DNA of 64,000 nucleotides from the NCBI RefSeq assembly GCF_007743815.1, contig NZ_CP036265.1, positions 248,001 through 312,000 on the forward strand, given 5' to 3'. The notes below the pieces were generated by a model. The model made no database searches. It saw only the letters and a list, made by a program, of their open reading frames with translations, and had not been told where the DNA came from. The DNA is from Alienimonas californiensis. Lineage in GTDB: Bacteria > Planctomycetota > Planctomycetia > Planctomycetales > Planctomycetaceae. Position 1 is the stretch's first letter. Each line of letters begins with the position of its first letter. A program made the position numbers and the translations under genes. Below are positions 32,354-41,172 of this stretch, piece by piece.

Positions 32354-33550
32354 TCAGTCCGCCCGCCGCCCGTGCGAGGCGGCCATCTGTTGATAGAGCT
32401 CGGCGTAGGCCTCGACCATGCGGTCCTCACCGAACCGCTCGAACGCCCGCCGCCGCCCGACGGTGCCGAGCGTCGCCGCGGCGGCCGGAGCGTCGGCGAA
32501 CTCGCGGAGGGCGGCCCCCAGTGCCGCCGCGTCCCCGGCCCCCGCCAACCGACCGCACGACTCCACCCGCGCCCCGCCAAGAACTTCTCGCAACCCGCCG
32601 ACGTCCGTGGCGACGACCGGTCGTCCGGCGGCCATCGCCTCGATCACCGTCAGCGGGATGCCCTCGGAAACGCTGGTCAGCAACCCACAGTCCGCCGCCG
32701 CCCAAAGCCGCGGCACGTCCCGCCGCAGCCCGGCGAGCGTAACGAAGTCGCCGGCCCCCTCCGCCCGGATCACCTCTTCAACTCGCCCCCGCTCCGGTCC
32801 CTCGCCGACGACGAGCAGGCGAACGCGGCGGCCTTCCGCCCGATTCGCCTCGCGGACGGCCCGCACGGCGGTCGCGTGGTCCTTGATCGGGTCCAGCCGG
32901 GCCACCTGCACGGCGAGGAAGTTGTCGTCGGGCACCCCGAATTCCCCCCGCACCGCCGCCCGATGCTCCGCGGCCGCCGCGTCCGGCTCGGCGGCGTAGG
33001 GGGCGAGATCAACGCCGTTGTAAATGACGCGGATGCGCTCGGCCGGCAGGCCTTCGTTGTCGATCAGCGCCCGCTTCACGCCCTCCCCTACGGCGACCAC
33101 CCGATCCCGCCGACGCAGCGCCAGCCGGTTGAACGCGGCCCGCTTGCGGCTCGGCAGGTCCGGATGAAACCGCCCGTGCTCGGTGAACAGGATTGGCGGC
33201 CCCCCAAGTGCCCGCCGTGTCGGGGGCAACCGCGACAGTGCGGCGTAGACGAACGGTGTGTACTGGTGAGCGTGGAGCAGGTCGACCCGCCGGTCCGCGG
33301 CCCATTCTCGCACTCGCCGCGCGCACCGCAGATCCAGCCCCGCCCTCCGGTCGAGCGTCTCGACGGGATGCCCCGCCGCGGCGAGCTCCTCCGCCATCGT
33401 CCCCGCCCGGTCCAGACAGGCAAACGCGAACCGCACCCGCGGCCCCGCCCCCGCCGGAGCCAACGCCGCCGCCGTCCGCGCCACCAACACCTCCGCCCCG
33501 CCCACATCTAAGCTATGCAGGAGAACGCCGATGGTGGGGAGGACAGACAT
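32354..33550 (-). CDS. Glycosyltransferase family 4, XrtA-locus type
   Basis: 398 residues. LLHSLDVGGAEVLVARTAAAL opens the acceptor half (family GGAE motif); LLHAHQYTPFVYAAL and TEHGRFHPDLPSRKRAAFNRL follow. The donor half contains QVARLDPIKDHATAVRAVRE and SEGIPLTVIEAMAAGRPVVAT (the E-x7-E motif). It resembles GT4 proteins of PEP-CTERM/exosortase loci (TIGR03088-like) but this is inferred. First gene of a unit that continues with the FemAB-like protein and another glycosyltransferase. Upstream lies the IS-rich island, so its promoter must be within 33551-33900. Confidence 0.88.
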   Translation of the reverse strand: MSVLPTIGVLLHSLDVGGAEVLVARTAAALAPAGAGPRVRFAFACLDRAGTMAEELAAAGHPVETLDRRAGLDLRCARRVREWAADRRVDLLHAHQYTPFVYAALSRLPPTRRALGGPPILFTEHGRFHPDLPSRKRAAFNRLALRRRDRVVAVGEGVKRALIDNEGLPAERIRVIYNGVDLAPYAAEPDAAAAEHRAAVRGEFGVPDDNFLAVQVARLDPIKDHATAVRAVREANRAEGRRVRLLVVGEGPERGRVEEVIRAEGAGDFVTLAGLRRDVPRLWAAADCGLLTSVSEGIPLTVIEAMAAGRPVVATDVGGLREVLGGARVESCGRLAGAGDAAALGAALREFADAPAAAATLGTVGRRRAFERFGEDRMVEAYAELYQQMAASHGRRAD

Positions 33551-33897
33551 CCGGGCAGACTACTGCCGCCGTGCGACGGTCCGAAACCTATGCATCGACT
33601 CGTGGACGATCTTTCATCTCAATCTCAAGATGCCGTACCGGTTTGACCACCTTGCGAGGAACAGCGCGGCCCACAGCGGATCATCAAGCCCGCCGAAGGA
33701 GGCCGACCTCCTAAGTGCAGCGCACACTGGTTAGGGCAATCCCCTCGTAAAGCGTACCGAACGCAGAGTTTATCCAACCGAACTGCTCGTCCAAGGAGTG
33801 ACCGTGCCAGCTATCGATCAGCACTTCCAACCACCGCACGCGTAGCCAAAGGACTCCTCTGGCGAAAGACCTCCGCAGGCCTTGCAGAGGTTTGCAT
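33551..33897. other. Gene-free stretch at the left edge of the eroded island
   Basis: About 350 bp of lower-GC DNA with no ORF of coding character on either strand and no recognisable repeat. It should contain the promoter of the GT4 gene reading left from 33550. Confidence 0.4.
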
Positions 33898-34190
33898 CAG
33901 TACTACACAATAACTGCATCTCAGCGGACATACAATCAGACTTTGAAACTCGAGAGGGTCGTTCAGTCGGAACTCAGGGACGACCACGTTTCAGGTTCGG
34001 GAGGTGTGTCGGTGGGCCCGCGAGTGCGGCACTTCAGCGGAACGAATCGGGCCGCGGTTCCGGCGGCCCGAGCTTCCCGGCCGGGCCGGCCAATATCTAC
34101 AGGGTTTGATAAGCCGCATCGAACGCGGGAACGGCTGACAATTGGCCGAGGAAGTCGGCGAGGCGAAGCCAGCCAACCTCCAGTCCCGCA
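33898..34190 (+). pseudogene. 5' remnant of an IS701-family element
   Basis: Starting near AGTACTACAC at 33897 (compare AGTACTACAG at the left end of the complete IS701), the segment aligns from about 33990 with the start of the IS701 transposase gene: GTGGGCCCGCGAG, ATCGGGCCGCGGTTCCGGCG and GGCCGAGGAAGTCGGCGAG-type blocks match, with small deletions, a stop (TGA near 34136) and frame changes. It ends where it reads [13 protein letters not shown] (AEEVGESKPTNLQ in the intact copy), and GroEL sequence begins at once. Confidence 0.65.
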
Positions 34191-34798
34191 GCGGGTCGGC
34201 TGACGCCGGTAAGCGCGTCGCCCAGATTAGGAAGGGCATCGACGACACCGACAGCGAATACGACCGCGAGAAGTTCCAGGAGCGCCTCGCCAAGCTGGTC
34301 GGCGGCGTGGCCGTGGTCAGCGTCGGCGCCGCCACCGAGGCGGAGATGAAGCAGACCAAGGCCCGCATGGAAGACGCCCTGCACGCCACCCGCGCGGCGG
34401 TGGAGGAAGGCATTCTCCCCGGCGGCGGCACGGCCCTGCTGCGGTGCGTCAAGGGTCTGGACGAGGTGAAGGCCAAGGGCGACGAGAAGATCGGCGTGGA
34501 GATCGTCCGCCGGGCGCTGCAGAGCCCGACGAAGCAGATCGCCAAGAACGCCGGCCAGGACGGCAGCGTCGTCGCCGACGAGGTCCACCGGGCCGAGGAT
34601 CCCCACGGCTACAACGCCCTGACGGGGGTGTATGAAGACCTGTTCGCCGCCGGCGTGATCGACCCGACGAAGGTGGTGAAGAGCGCCCTGACGAACGCCG
34701 CCAGCATCGCCGGCCTGATGCTGACGACCCAGTGCCTCGTCACCAAAACCGGCGAAGGCGAAGACAAGCTCCCGACCGTCGCAGGCGCGGTGCGGTAG
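34142..34798 (+). pseudogene. groL: GroEL C-terminal fragment fused to IS701 remnant
   Basis: The open frame of 218 residues starts inside the IS701 remnant (first about 14 residues) and then becomes the apical/intermediate and equatorial C-terminal part of a 60-kDa chaperonin, corresponding to about residues 340-540 of Gro[33 protein letters not shown]-type segment ([20 protein letters not shown]) with GGGTALLR, and [19 protein letters not shown]. The N-terminal 60 percent is missing and the end ([12 protein letters not shown]) lacks the usual Gly/Met tail. It cannot fold as a GroEL subunit; most likely a displaced gene fragment. Confidence 0.8.
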
Positions 34799-35113
34799 AC
34801 CGACGAGAAGTCCCACGCAGACCCCTTCGCGAAATACTTCAGAACACACTTGACACCCCGCTGGCCTTCGGGTGGGCTGTTTTGAAGTGAGTCGTGGACC
34901 ATACGCGGCCCCATTCTTTCTTTGCAGCGACAGGCCATTCTGTGTAGGACCGGCCCAGAATCTCCTAATCCGCGTAGCGGCGTAGCCGGGCCGCCCACAA
35001 GATTGGCAGCGTACAATGGACACGAGCCGCGTCACTTCGCCGCAATCTGTCGGCGTACCACGATACCCCCCTCCCACATTAGCCCCGGCTAACCTGCCGA
35101 CGAACGCAGATAA
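34799..35113. other. 315-bp gap upstream of the GT61 gene
   Basis: Moderate-GC DNA with no credible ORF. Nothing resembles the missing 3' part of GroEL or the right end of IS701. It should contain the promoter of the GT61 gene, but no clear motif was found. Confidence 0.4.
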
Positions 35114-36247
35114 ATGACGCCAAAGAGCTTATTCCGCAAAGCACTCTCTTTAATCCGAGATGATGGCAGCTCGACTTTCGATCCCTCGCGATGGCTGGCA
35201 TCAGAAGATTTCGCCTCGAGGTTTGGCGCAAAATGGACACCCGTATACATCCGAAGCCATGCCGAACGCTGTGCCCCTATCGTGCACGGCAAAGGCGAAC
35301 CGCAGTGGGGCGAGAATCTTGACGACCACTTTCCCGACTCCGGCGTCTTAGAGATCAAAGATGCGATAATACACAATAAAGACGGATGGATCTTTGGCGA
35401 AGAGGGTCGGTTTCTTCCTGACCATTCGTGGTATACGCAACATGCGGACGAGCTCCGACACCGAGTGATGCCGCGAAAGGAAGTGCGACACATAAGGGGT
35501 CGCTGCCTGACTCTCGCGAGCGACTTCGGCACAGGAAGCTATGGGCATTTCCTATTGGATTGCATCGGGCGCCTTCACCTTTTTGAAGCGGCCGGCAATA
35601 CTTTCGCTGACGTAGACCATATCCTGTGCCCTAAGCCTCCCTCTGAGACCGCCGACAAGATCCTTCAACACATAGGCGTCCCCAGAGATAAATGTATCTG
35701 GGCGGACGAGCTGAACAGCTACAGCCTCTGCGCCGAATGCCTGATCGCACCGACCTTTCCCGGGACCAGGCGTAATTACCCGCCATGGCTGCCGAGTTAT
35801 CTGAGAAGCAAACTTCTGGACGACAGTCACGGGGGCGAACGCCGACTTTACATATCACGACATGGCTGCCGAAGGAACGCCTCTAATGAACGAGCTGTAG
35901 AGAGAATTGTAAAGAGCTTCGACTTTGAGGTGTACGATCCGTCCGGTGGAGGTGGATCGTATAGGGACTTCGCTGAGGCCGCCGTCATCGTTGGGCCTCA
36001 CGGGGGAGGGCTATCGGATTTAGCGTTCTGCGGTAAGGGAACGGCGGTCCTCGAACTTGTACCGTCCGACCATCAGCACCCTTATTTTTACACGCTTTCT
36101 GCTGCCGCTGGGCTTCAGTATCATTGCATGGTGTGTCGCAGCGAGAAGGAAAGGCCTCCAGGAACGTTTGGTCCGAGTCTTAGCGATTTTCACGTCGATG
36201 AACAGACTTTGGAAGCCGCCGTGTCCGAGCTCATTACCTCGAGATAG
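35114..36247 (+). CDS. Glycosyltransferase family 61 protein (DUF563)
   Basis: 377 residues. The GT61 pattern is visible: RCLTLASDFGTGSYGHFLLDC in the first half, FPGTRRNYPPWLPSYLRSKLL, then RRLYISRHGCRRNASNERAV and the conserved VIVGPHGGGLSDLAFCGKGT with VLELVPSDHQHPYFY near the C-terminus. GT61 enzymes add xylose, GlcNAc or related sugars to glycans. Base and codon usage are clearly less GC-rich than in the window's first 15 kb (more A and T at third positions), suggesting recent acquisition. An IS5 element is inserted ten bases after its stop. Confidence 0.85.
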   Translation: MTPKSLFRKALSLIRDDGSSTFDPSRWLASEDFASRFGAKWTPVYIRSHAERCAPIVHGKGEPQWGENLDDHFPDSGVLEIKDAIIHNKDGWIFGEEGRFLPDHSWYTQHADELRHRVMPRKEVRHIRGRCLTLASDFGTGSYGHFLLDCIGRLHLFEAAGNTFADVDHILCPKPPSETADKILQHIGVPRDKCIWADELNSYSLCAECLIAPTFPGTRRNYPPWLPSYLRSKLLDDSHGGERRLYISRHGCRRNASNERAVERIVKSFDFEVYDPSGGGGSYRDFAEAAVIVGPHGGGLSDLAFCGKGTAVLELVPSDHQHPYFYTLSAAAGLQYHCMVCRSEKERPPGTFGPSLSDFHVDEQTLEAAVSELITSR

Positions 36248-36257
36248 CAGCCTGCCT

Positions 36258-37115
36258 AGAGCCTGTTGTTGACTTTCGCTCTGCAGGAGTCGCGAATGGG
36301 ACATGAACGCGCCACGGAAAGGCTACCCCAGCGACGTGACGGACGCGGAATGGGAGTTTCTCACGCCGTACCTGACGCTGATGCGGGAGGACGCCCCGCA
36401 ACGACTTCACCCGTCCCGGAAGCTGTTCGACGCGCTGCGGTACGTGGTCAAAACCGGCTGCGTCTGGCGGTATCTGCCGAACGACTTTCCGCCGTGGGAG
36501 GCCGTCTACCAGCAGGCCCGCCGCTGGCAGGCCGCCGGCGTGTTCGAGGCGATCGCCCACGACCTGCGGATCGTCGAGCGATTGCTGAAGGACCGCCGGG
36601 AGAACCCGACCGCCACGATCTTCGACGCCCGCACTCTGCAATCCACGCCCGAGAGCGGCGCCAGGGCGGGCTACGACGGGGCCAAAAAGAGGAACGGCTC
36701 CAAGGTCCACGCTGCGGTCGACACGCTGGGCAACCTCTTGGCGTTGACGATCACCGCCGCCAGCGAGCAGGAGCGGGCGCAGGTCGCCGAACTGGCCCGG
36801 CGGGTTCAGGAGGCGACCGGCGGGACGGTGGAGCTGGCCTGGGCCGACCAGGGCTACACCGGACCGGACGCGGCGGGCGCCGCCGCCGAGGAGGGGATCG
36901 AACTGGAGATCGTCAAGCACGACGGGGCGAAGAAGGGGTTCGTGCTGCTGCCGCGGCGGTGGGTCGTGGAGCGGACCTTCGGCTGGCTGGGCCGCAGCCG
37001 AAGGCTGGCCCGGGACTACGAGCGGCTGGCGGAGACGCTGGCCGGCTACCACTGGGTCGCCTTCCTCGGCCTCCTGCTCGGACGAATTATCCGACAAACT
37101 TCATAACAGGCTCTA
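36258..37115 (+). mobile_element. IS5-family element, complete copy
   Basis: Ends are inverted: GAGCCTGTTGTT at 36259 and GAGCCTGTTATG on the complement ending at 37113, both bordered by TA. A single uninterrupted transposase fills the element. A decayed relative is at 40700-41171. Confidence 0.82.
36303..37106 (+). CDS. IS5-family transposase (intact, single frame)
   Basis: 267 residues. DVTDAEWEFLTPYLTLM, CVWRYLPNDFPPWEAVYQQ and the three catalytic regions are all present: ATIFDARTLQSTPESG (first Asp), LAWADQGYTGPDAAG (second Asp) and RRWVVERTFGWLGRSRRLARDYE (Glu). No frameshift is needed, unlike the nested IS5 at 18129. Likely still able to transpose. Confidence 0.9.
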   Translation: MNAPRKGYPSDVTDAEWEFLTPYLTLMREDAPQRLHPSRKLFDALRYVVKTGCVWRYLPNDFPPWEAVYQQARRWQAAGVFEAIAHDLRIVERLLKDRRENPTATIFDARTLQSTPESGARAGYDGAKKRNGSKVHAAVDTLGNLLALTITAASEQERAQVAELARRVQEATGGTVELAWADQGYTGPDAAGAAAEEGIELEIVKHDGAKKGFVLLPRRWVVERTFGWLGRSRRLARDYERLAETLAGYHWVAFLGLLLGRIIRQTS

Positions 37116-37369
37116 CGGCGAGGTGGTGTCGAACGCCGTGAGGCTCAGCGGTAGAATTATCGCTGCAGCCTCTTGTGCCCGTCTACGTTCCGAGCGTGGT
37201 CTGGGGGGACGCGGCGGGCGGCCCTGCGACTTTTGAGAAAGGTCGCGGGGGCGATTGGGGCCGCGACACGAGTAGCACTCGATCACGCAGAAGGCGAGCC
37301 TTAGCTTCAAGCGCCGACTCCACGGCCGGCCGCGGCGGGCAGCGTGATGCAGCCGACGCCGCACGACTT

Positions 37370-37600
37370 TCAAGCCCGCCGCCGAGAATCGCTCGTTCAT
37401 GCCGTCCGGAAATCCGTCTACTCGTTTCTTTTCAGGGGGGCGTACGGGATGGTACAACCGAATCCGGGACTCCAGGTCGGTCACGCAGAACAACTGGTCT
37501 TGACCGCTTCGAGAACCTCGCATCGCCCACCGATGAGATCTGTTCGGTCGACCAAGTGCACGTAGGATCTCCCATTCGAGTGTTTCGGCAGACTGCTAGA
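37370..37600 (-). pseudogene. 5' end remnant of an IS1182-like element
   Basis: Read leftwards from 37600: an end sequence TCTAGCAGTCTGCCGAAACA, then GGTCGACCGAACAGATCTCA, then an ORF start MRGSRSGQDQLFCVTDLESR with HPVRPPEKKRVDGF, which resembles the N-terminus of IS1182-family transposases (MRGSD...LFSYVSLEDRVP..HPLR). The rest of the transposase is absent or decayed. A second, shorter copy of the same end lies at 42452-42536. Confidence 0.45.
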
Positions 37601-37679
37601 TATGCGGCGGCGGTCCACCCCCCAGAGGGACTCACCAGTATCCCGAGGGGAGCCCCCTTTGGCTTTCTCCCCTCCGCGG

Positions 37680-37850
37680 CTTTCATCCTGTCGTACTCAC
37701 TTCGCCAGCGGTTGTCGATCGCTTCAGCGGCCTCGAGCACCTGCAGCACTGCCACCAAGGTCGGTGCTAAGCATCGTGCCGGCATCCCGCAGCTTGCGGA
37801 CGACGCCTTCGGATTTGTGCTGCTTGTGCCGTTCTCCAAGGGTCGGTTCT
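37680..37850 (-). pseudogene. IS3-family orfA remnant
   Basis: The minus strand reads EGVVRKLRDAGTMLST and, one frame over, VAVLQVLEAAEAIDNRWRSE and YDRMKAAEGRK. These match EEIVRSLRDAYAMLNAGRDL, AAVLQALEVTEATYHRWRNQ and YGGMKATEAKK of the IS3 transposase at 41245. It is a frame-broken fragment of an IS3 relative lying against the IS1182-like end. Confidence 0.55.
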
Positions 37851-37947
37851 ACATGTCGACTTCATTGACTTCAGGATTTTTCAGTCATTGAACCAGTTTT
37901 GGCGGATAGGCCAAACGCCGAAGTCACTGAATGACAGGAACAACTTA

Positions 37948-39160
37948 GTACCGCGTCAGGCTGACATTGGCGGGTGAGATGGCCATGCTGACGACTCCCC
38001 CCTCTACGGATGGAGTCCCGGCGATGGCCAAGCGGTACTGCGTTGAACTGACGGACCTCGAACGCGACCGGCTCTCCGCCCTGACCAAACAGGCCCGGAT
38101 CGACCGCCGAGTCTTTCAGCGGGCGCAGATCCTGCTGAAGGCCGATCAGGCCCCCGGGGGGGCGGCTTGGCCGGACCTCCGGCTGACGGACGCCTTCGAC
38201 GTCTCGGTCCGTACCGTCGAACGCCTGCGGCAGCGGTTCGTGGAGGCCGGTCTGGACGAGACGCTCCGCCCGACGCCCACGCCCAGACCGCCGCGGAAGA
38301 TCGACGGCGCCGCTCAGGCCCGCATCGTCGCGTTGGCCTGCTCGGAGCCGCCGCCCGGCTTCGCCCGCTGGAGCCTGACGCTGCTGGCCGCCCGCGTCGT
38401 GGAACTGGAGATCGTGGATTCGATCTCCCACGAGACGGTCCGGCAGGTTTTGAAAAAAACGTCCTGCAGCCGCACCGCAAGCGCTGCTGGGTGATTCCGC
38501 CGAAGCAGTCCGGCGGGTTCGTCTGCCGGATGGAGGAGGTCTTGGCGATCTATCAGCGGCCGTACGACGCACGATTTCCCGTGGTTTGTCTGGACGAGAC
38601 GAACACGCAGTTGGTCTCCGAAACTCGCACGCCGCTGTCCGTGCGGCCGGGCGAGCCGGCCCGCTACGACCACGAAGATCGGCGGGAGGGCGTGGCTCAA
38701 CTGTTTCTGGCGTTCGAGCCGCTGACGAACCGCCGCTGGACCTGGGTCCGGCCGCACAAGGCCGCCGTCGACTTCGCCGAGGTCGTTCGCGAGTTGGCGG
38801 ACCGGTTTCCCGAAGCCGCACGAATCCTGTTGGTCTCGGACAACTTAAACACGCACGGCGGCGGCAGCTTTTATACGCGGTTCCCGCCGGCGGAGGCCCG
38901 CCGGCTGTGCGAACGGATCCAATTTGTGCACACGCCAAGCACGGCTCGTGGCTCAATATGGCCGAGATCGAGTTGAGCGTGCTGGGGCGACAATGTCTGA
39001 GCCGGCGGATCGGTGACGCGGAGACGCTCCGCCGGGAAGTCGCCGCGTGGACCGCGGCCCGCAACGCCGCCGCCGGCACGGTGACCTGGCAGTTCGCCGC
39101 CGAGGACGCCCGTGTGAAGCTCCGCTCGCTCTACCCGTCGAACCCAGATTGAGGCAGTAC
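37948..39160 (+). mobile_element. IS630-family element, copy D
   Basis: Inverted ends of moderate identity (GTACCGCGTCAGGCTGACAT at 37948 against GTACTGCCTCAATCTGGGTT on the complement ending 39160), each flanked by TA (37946-37947 and 39161-39162). Its transposase is a clear relative of copy A. Confidence 0.75.
38024..39152 (+). pseudogene. IS630 transposase copy D, frameshifted
   Basis: The N-terminal frame (MAKRYCVELTDLERDRLSAL, HTH DAFDVSVRTVERLRQRFVEA) runs to 38494 and passes through the family A7 slip site (TTGAAAAAAACGTC near 38450) into a -1 frame with KNVLQPHRKRCWVIPPKQSG, VVCLDETNTQ and ILLVSDNLNTHGG. At about 38936 one base is missing: the expected HTPKHGSWLNMAEIELSVLG is split between two frames, so the catalytic Glu is lost from the main product. 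The rest (IGDAETLRREVAAWTAARN) ends at 39152. Probably inactive unless the missing base is a sequence error. Confidence 0.78.
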
Positions 39161-39378
39161 TAGAGCACGCCTAGCAGCACGCGCTGAAAGTTTCGCAGGC
39201 CGGCACGGTGGTGAATGCTGGCGCGAGCCGTGCGAGTTGAGGCGGGACTTGGGGACCGAAGGTCGCTACCAAAGTGCTCGGTGATGATGATCACCTTGAT
39301 CGTGGGCGAGGAGGCGATTCATGCGGGCGAAAACGCAAGCAACACGGTAACTTCTGCCTGATCCACTTCCGCCCTGCG

Positions 39379-40578
39379 ATGCAGACTCAGAAAGCAACAA
39401 TCTTGTGTTCGACTACACCCCGACCAGGGCCGTCCGGCTACATGCCTCAACTAGACGGCCTGCGGGCAGTTGCGGTTCTGGCCGTAATGATACATCATTG
39501 GTTTCCGGCCCACATGTTGTACTTCGACGCCGGCAACTATGCGGTCCTGCTCTTTTTTACCCTCTCTGGATTTCTCATCACCGGGATACTCGTGCGTGCT
39601 CGCTGCGAAACCGAGCGATCCGAGGGGGCTAAAAGGCGACAGGTGTTTAAAGCATTCTATGCCCGTCGGGCGTTGCGGATCTTCCCCGTGTATTACGCGG
39701 CGGTCGTCATTTTGCTCGCCTTCGATGTCGGGTCGGCGCGGTCGGTTTCACTCCCTTTGGTGACCTATACACATAATCTTTGGGTCGGCTGGAACCATTG
39801 GACTCCGCCATACGGCCATTTTTGGACGTTGGCAGTGGAGGAGCAGTTCTACCTTTTCTGGCCCTTAGTGGTTCTGCTATTGCCAAGAAGGCTCGCAGTC
39901 TGGATAGCCTTCACTGCAGTCGCCGCAACGCCGTTTCTAAGGGGGCTCGCGGGAATGAATGGTGCTGCAGTTGCTTCCGTGTTAACCACCTCAAATCTCG
40001 CCCCACTCGCGGGCGGATCTGCTCTAGCTTTGCTGGGTCGAGATTCGGCGCTCGGCAAACGCCTCACGAACCTTGCGGCCGGGTTGGGAGCACTCGTCTA
40101 CGTCCCGCTGACTCTCACTCTCGTCTTTTTGACCGTTGAATCGCCTGGGCCAAATGGCCGATTCTTTAATGAGACGATCTATGGATTTCGGCAGCTTTCT
40201 GTATCTGCGATCGCGGTGTGGCTCGTAGCGGCGGCCGGGAGGGGCGCCCCCGGAATCACAGGCCGAGTGCTGCAATGGCCCCCGCTCGTGTATTGTGGCA
40301 CAATCAGCTATGGCCTATATATCTATCACAGTTTCGCCCCGCCTGTGTGGTCTCACGCAGCATTATTTCTCGGCCTGCCGGAAATCGTATCAACAAACGA
40401 CTGGGTACGTTGGCCTTTTCTTCTCCTGCTCACGTTCTTCACTTCGGCTATGTCGTGGCACTGTTTCGAACGCCCGATTAACAAATACAAGCATCGTTAT
40501 CCGTACGTTCCAGATTCAGTCGCTGCCGGAACAATCGTCGAGAGACCCCGGGCCGGCTCTGAGATTCCTGTGCCGTAG
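39379..40578 (+). CDS. Acyltransferase family 3 membrane protein
   Basis: 399 residues from ATG 39379. PQLDGLRAVAVLAVMIHHWF near the N-terminus is the acyltransferase-3 signature (conserved His and Arg), followed by FFTLSGFLITGILVRA and FYARRALRIFPVYYAAV; about ten membrane segments follow, with FWTLAVEEQFYLFWPL in the middle and TISYGLYIYHSF later. Such proteins O-acetylate or succinylate surface sugars. Third-position GC is lower than in the flanking EPS operon, consistent with an acquired gene. It stands alone between IS630 copy D and IS5/IS3 remnants. Confidence 0.88.
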   Translation: MQTQKATILCSTTPRPGPSGYMPQLDGLRAVAVLAVMIHHWFPAHMLYFDAGNYAVLLFFTLSGFLITGILVRARCETERSEGAKRRQVFKAFYARRALRIFPVYYAAVVILLAFDVGSARSVSLPLVTYTHNLWVGWNHWTPPYGHFWTLAVEEQFYLFWPLVVLLLPRRLAVWIAFTAVAATPFLRGLAGMNGAAVASVLTTSNLAPLAGGSALALLGRDSALGKRLTNLAAGLGALVYVPLTLTLVFLTVESPGPNGRFFNETIYGFRQLSVSAIAVWLVAAAGRGAPGITGRVLQWPPLVYCGTISYGLYIYHSFAPPVWSHAALFLGLPEIVSTNDWVRWPFLLLLTFFTSAMSWHCFERPINKYKHRYPYVPDSVAAGTIVERPRAGSEIPVP

Positions 40579-40699
40579 GAGCGAATAAACATGTCCATGC
40601 AGGAACTGTAGAAGCAATCGCAGTTCGGAAACTGAGTCCGTGTTTTGACGACGGAGCAAGGGCCATGCAGATACATTGTCACCGCCCTGCAAGGTGTGC

Positions 40700-41171
40700 C
40701 GGCCTATATCTTGCCAGGAAGTTGCGAATAATGAGGCAGAGCAGGAGGCCGGCAAAGGCGAGCCAGTGGTAGCACGCCAGGGTCTCCGCCAGCCGCTCGT
40801 AGTCGCGGGCCAATCTTTGGGACCGTCCCAGCCAACCGAACGCCCGTTTCACGACCCACCGCCGCGGCAGCAGGAAGAGCCCCCTCTACGGATTCGGCTG
40901 CCGCCCGATCTCCAGTTCGACTTCCTTCGCGGCGGCCGCCCCAGCCGGATCTGCGCCGGTGTAGCCCTGTTCCGCCCACGGCAGTTCCACCTGCCCCTCG
41001 GCGACCTGCTGCATGCGGGCTAGCAGCGCGCCGACCTCCGCCCTCCTGTTTGCTAGCGGCGGTGACGGTCAGTGCCAGCAGTTTTCCGAGCGTGTCGCGC
41101 GGCGTGGACCTTCGAGCCATTCTTCTGTCTGGCCCCGTCATGGCCGGCACGCCCGCAGCTCTTAGGCGTGC
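40700..41171 (-). pseudogene. IS5 transposase remnant cut by IS3
   Basis: The minus strand keeps the C-terminal half of an IS5 transposase like the one at 36303: STPKSC-GRAGHD (STPESGARAGYD), KNGSKVHAA, then in another frame DTLGKLLALTVTAASKQEGG, and further frame changes through the Glu region and LPLARLC. The first about 115 residues are absent because the IS3 element at 41173 begins there and the missing part does not reappear beyond it. Confidence 0.7.
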
Positions 41172-41172
41172 T

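Noticed and set aside
34142-34798. Functional second chaperonin gene
   Set aside because: Only the C-terminal 40 percent is present and it is fused to transposase sequence; ATP-binding N-terminal motifs are missing.
36266-37141. 291-residue plus-strand ORF overlapping the IS5 transposase
   Set aside because: Out-of-frame shadow of the intact transposase at 36303.
37175-37891. 238-residue plus-strand ORF in the IS debris
   Set aside because: Lies across IS1182-like and IS3 remnants that read on the minus strand; no coherent protein pattern.
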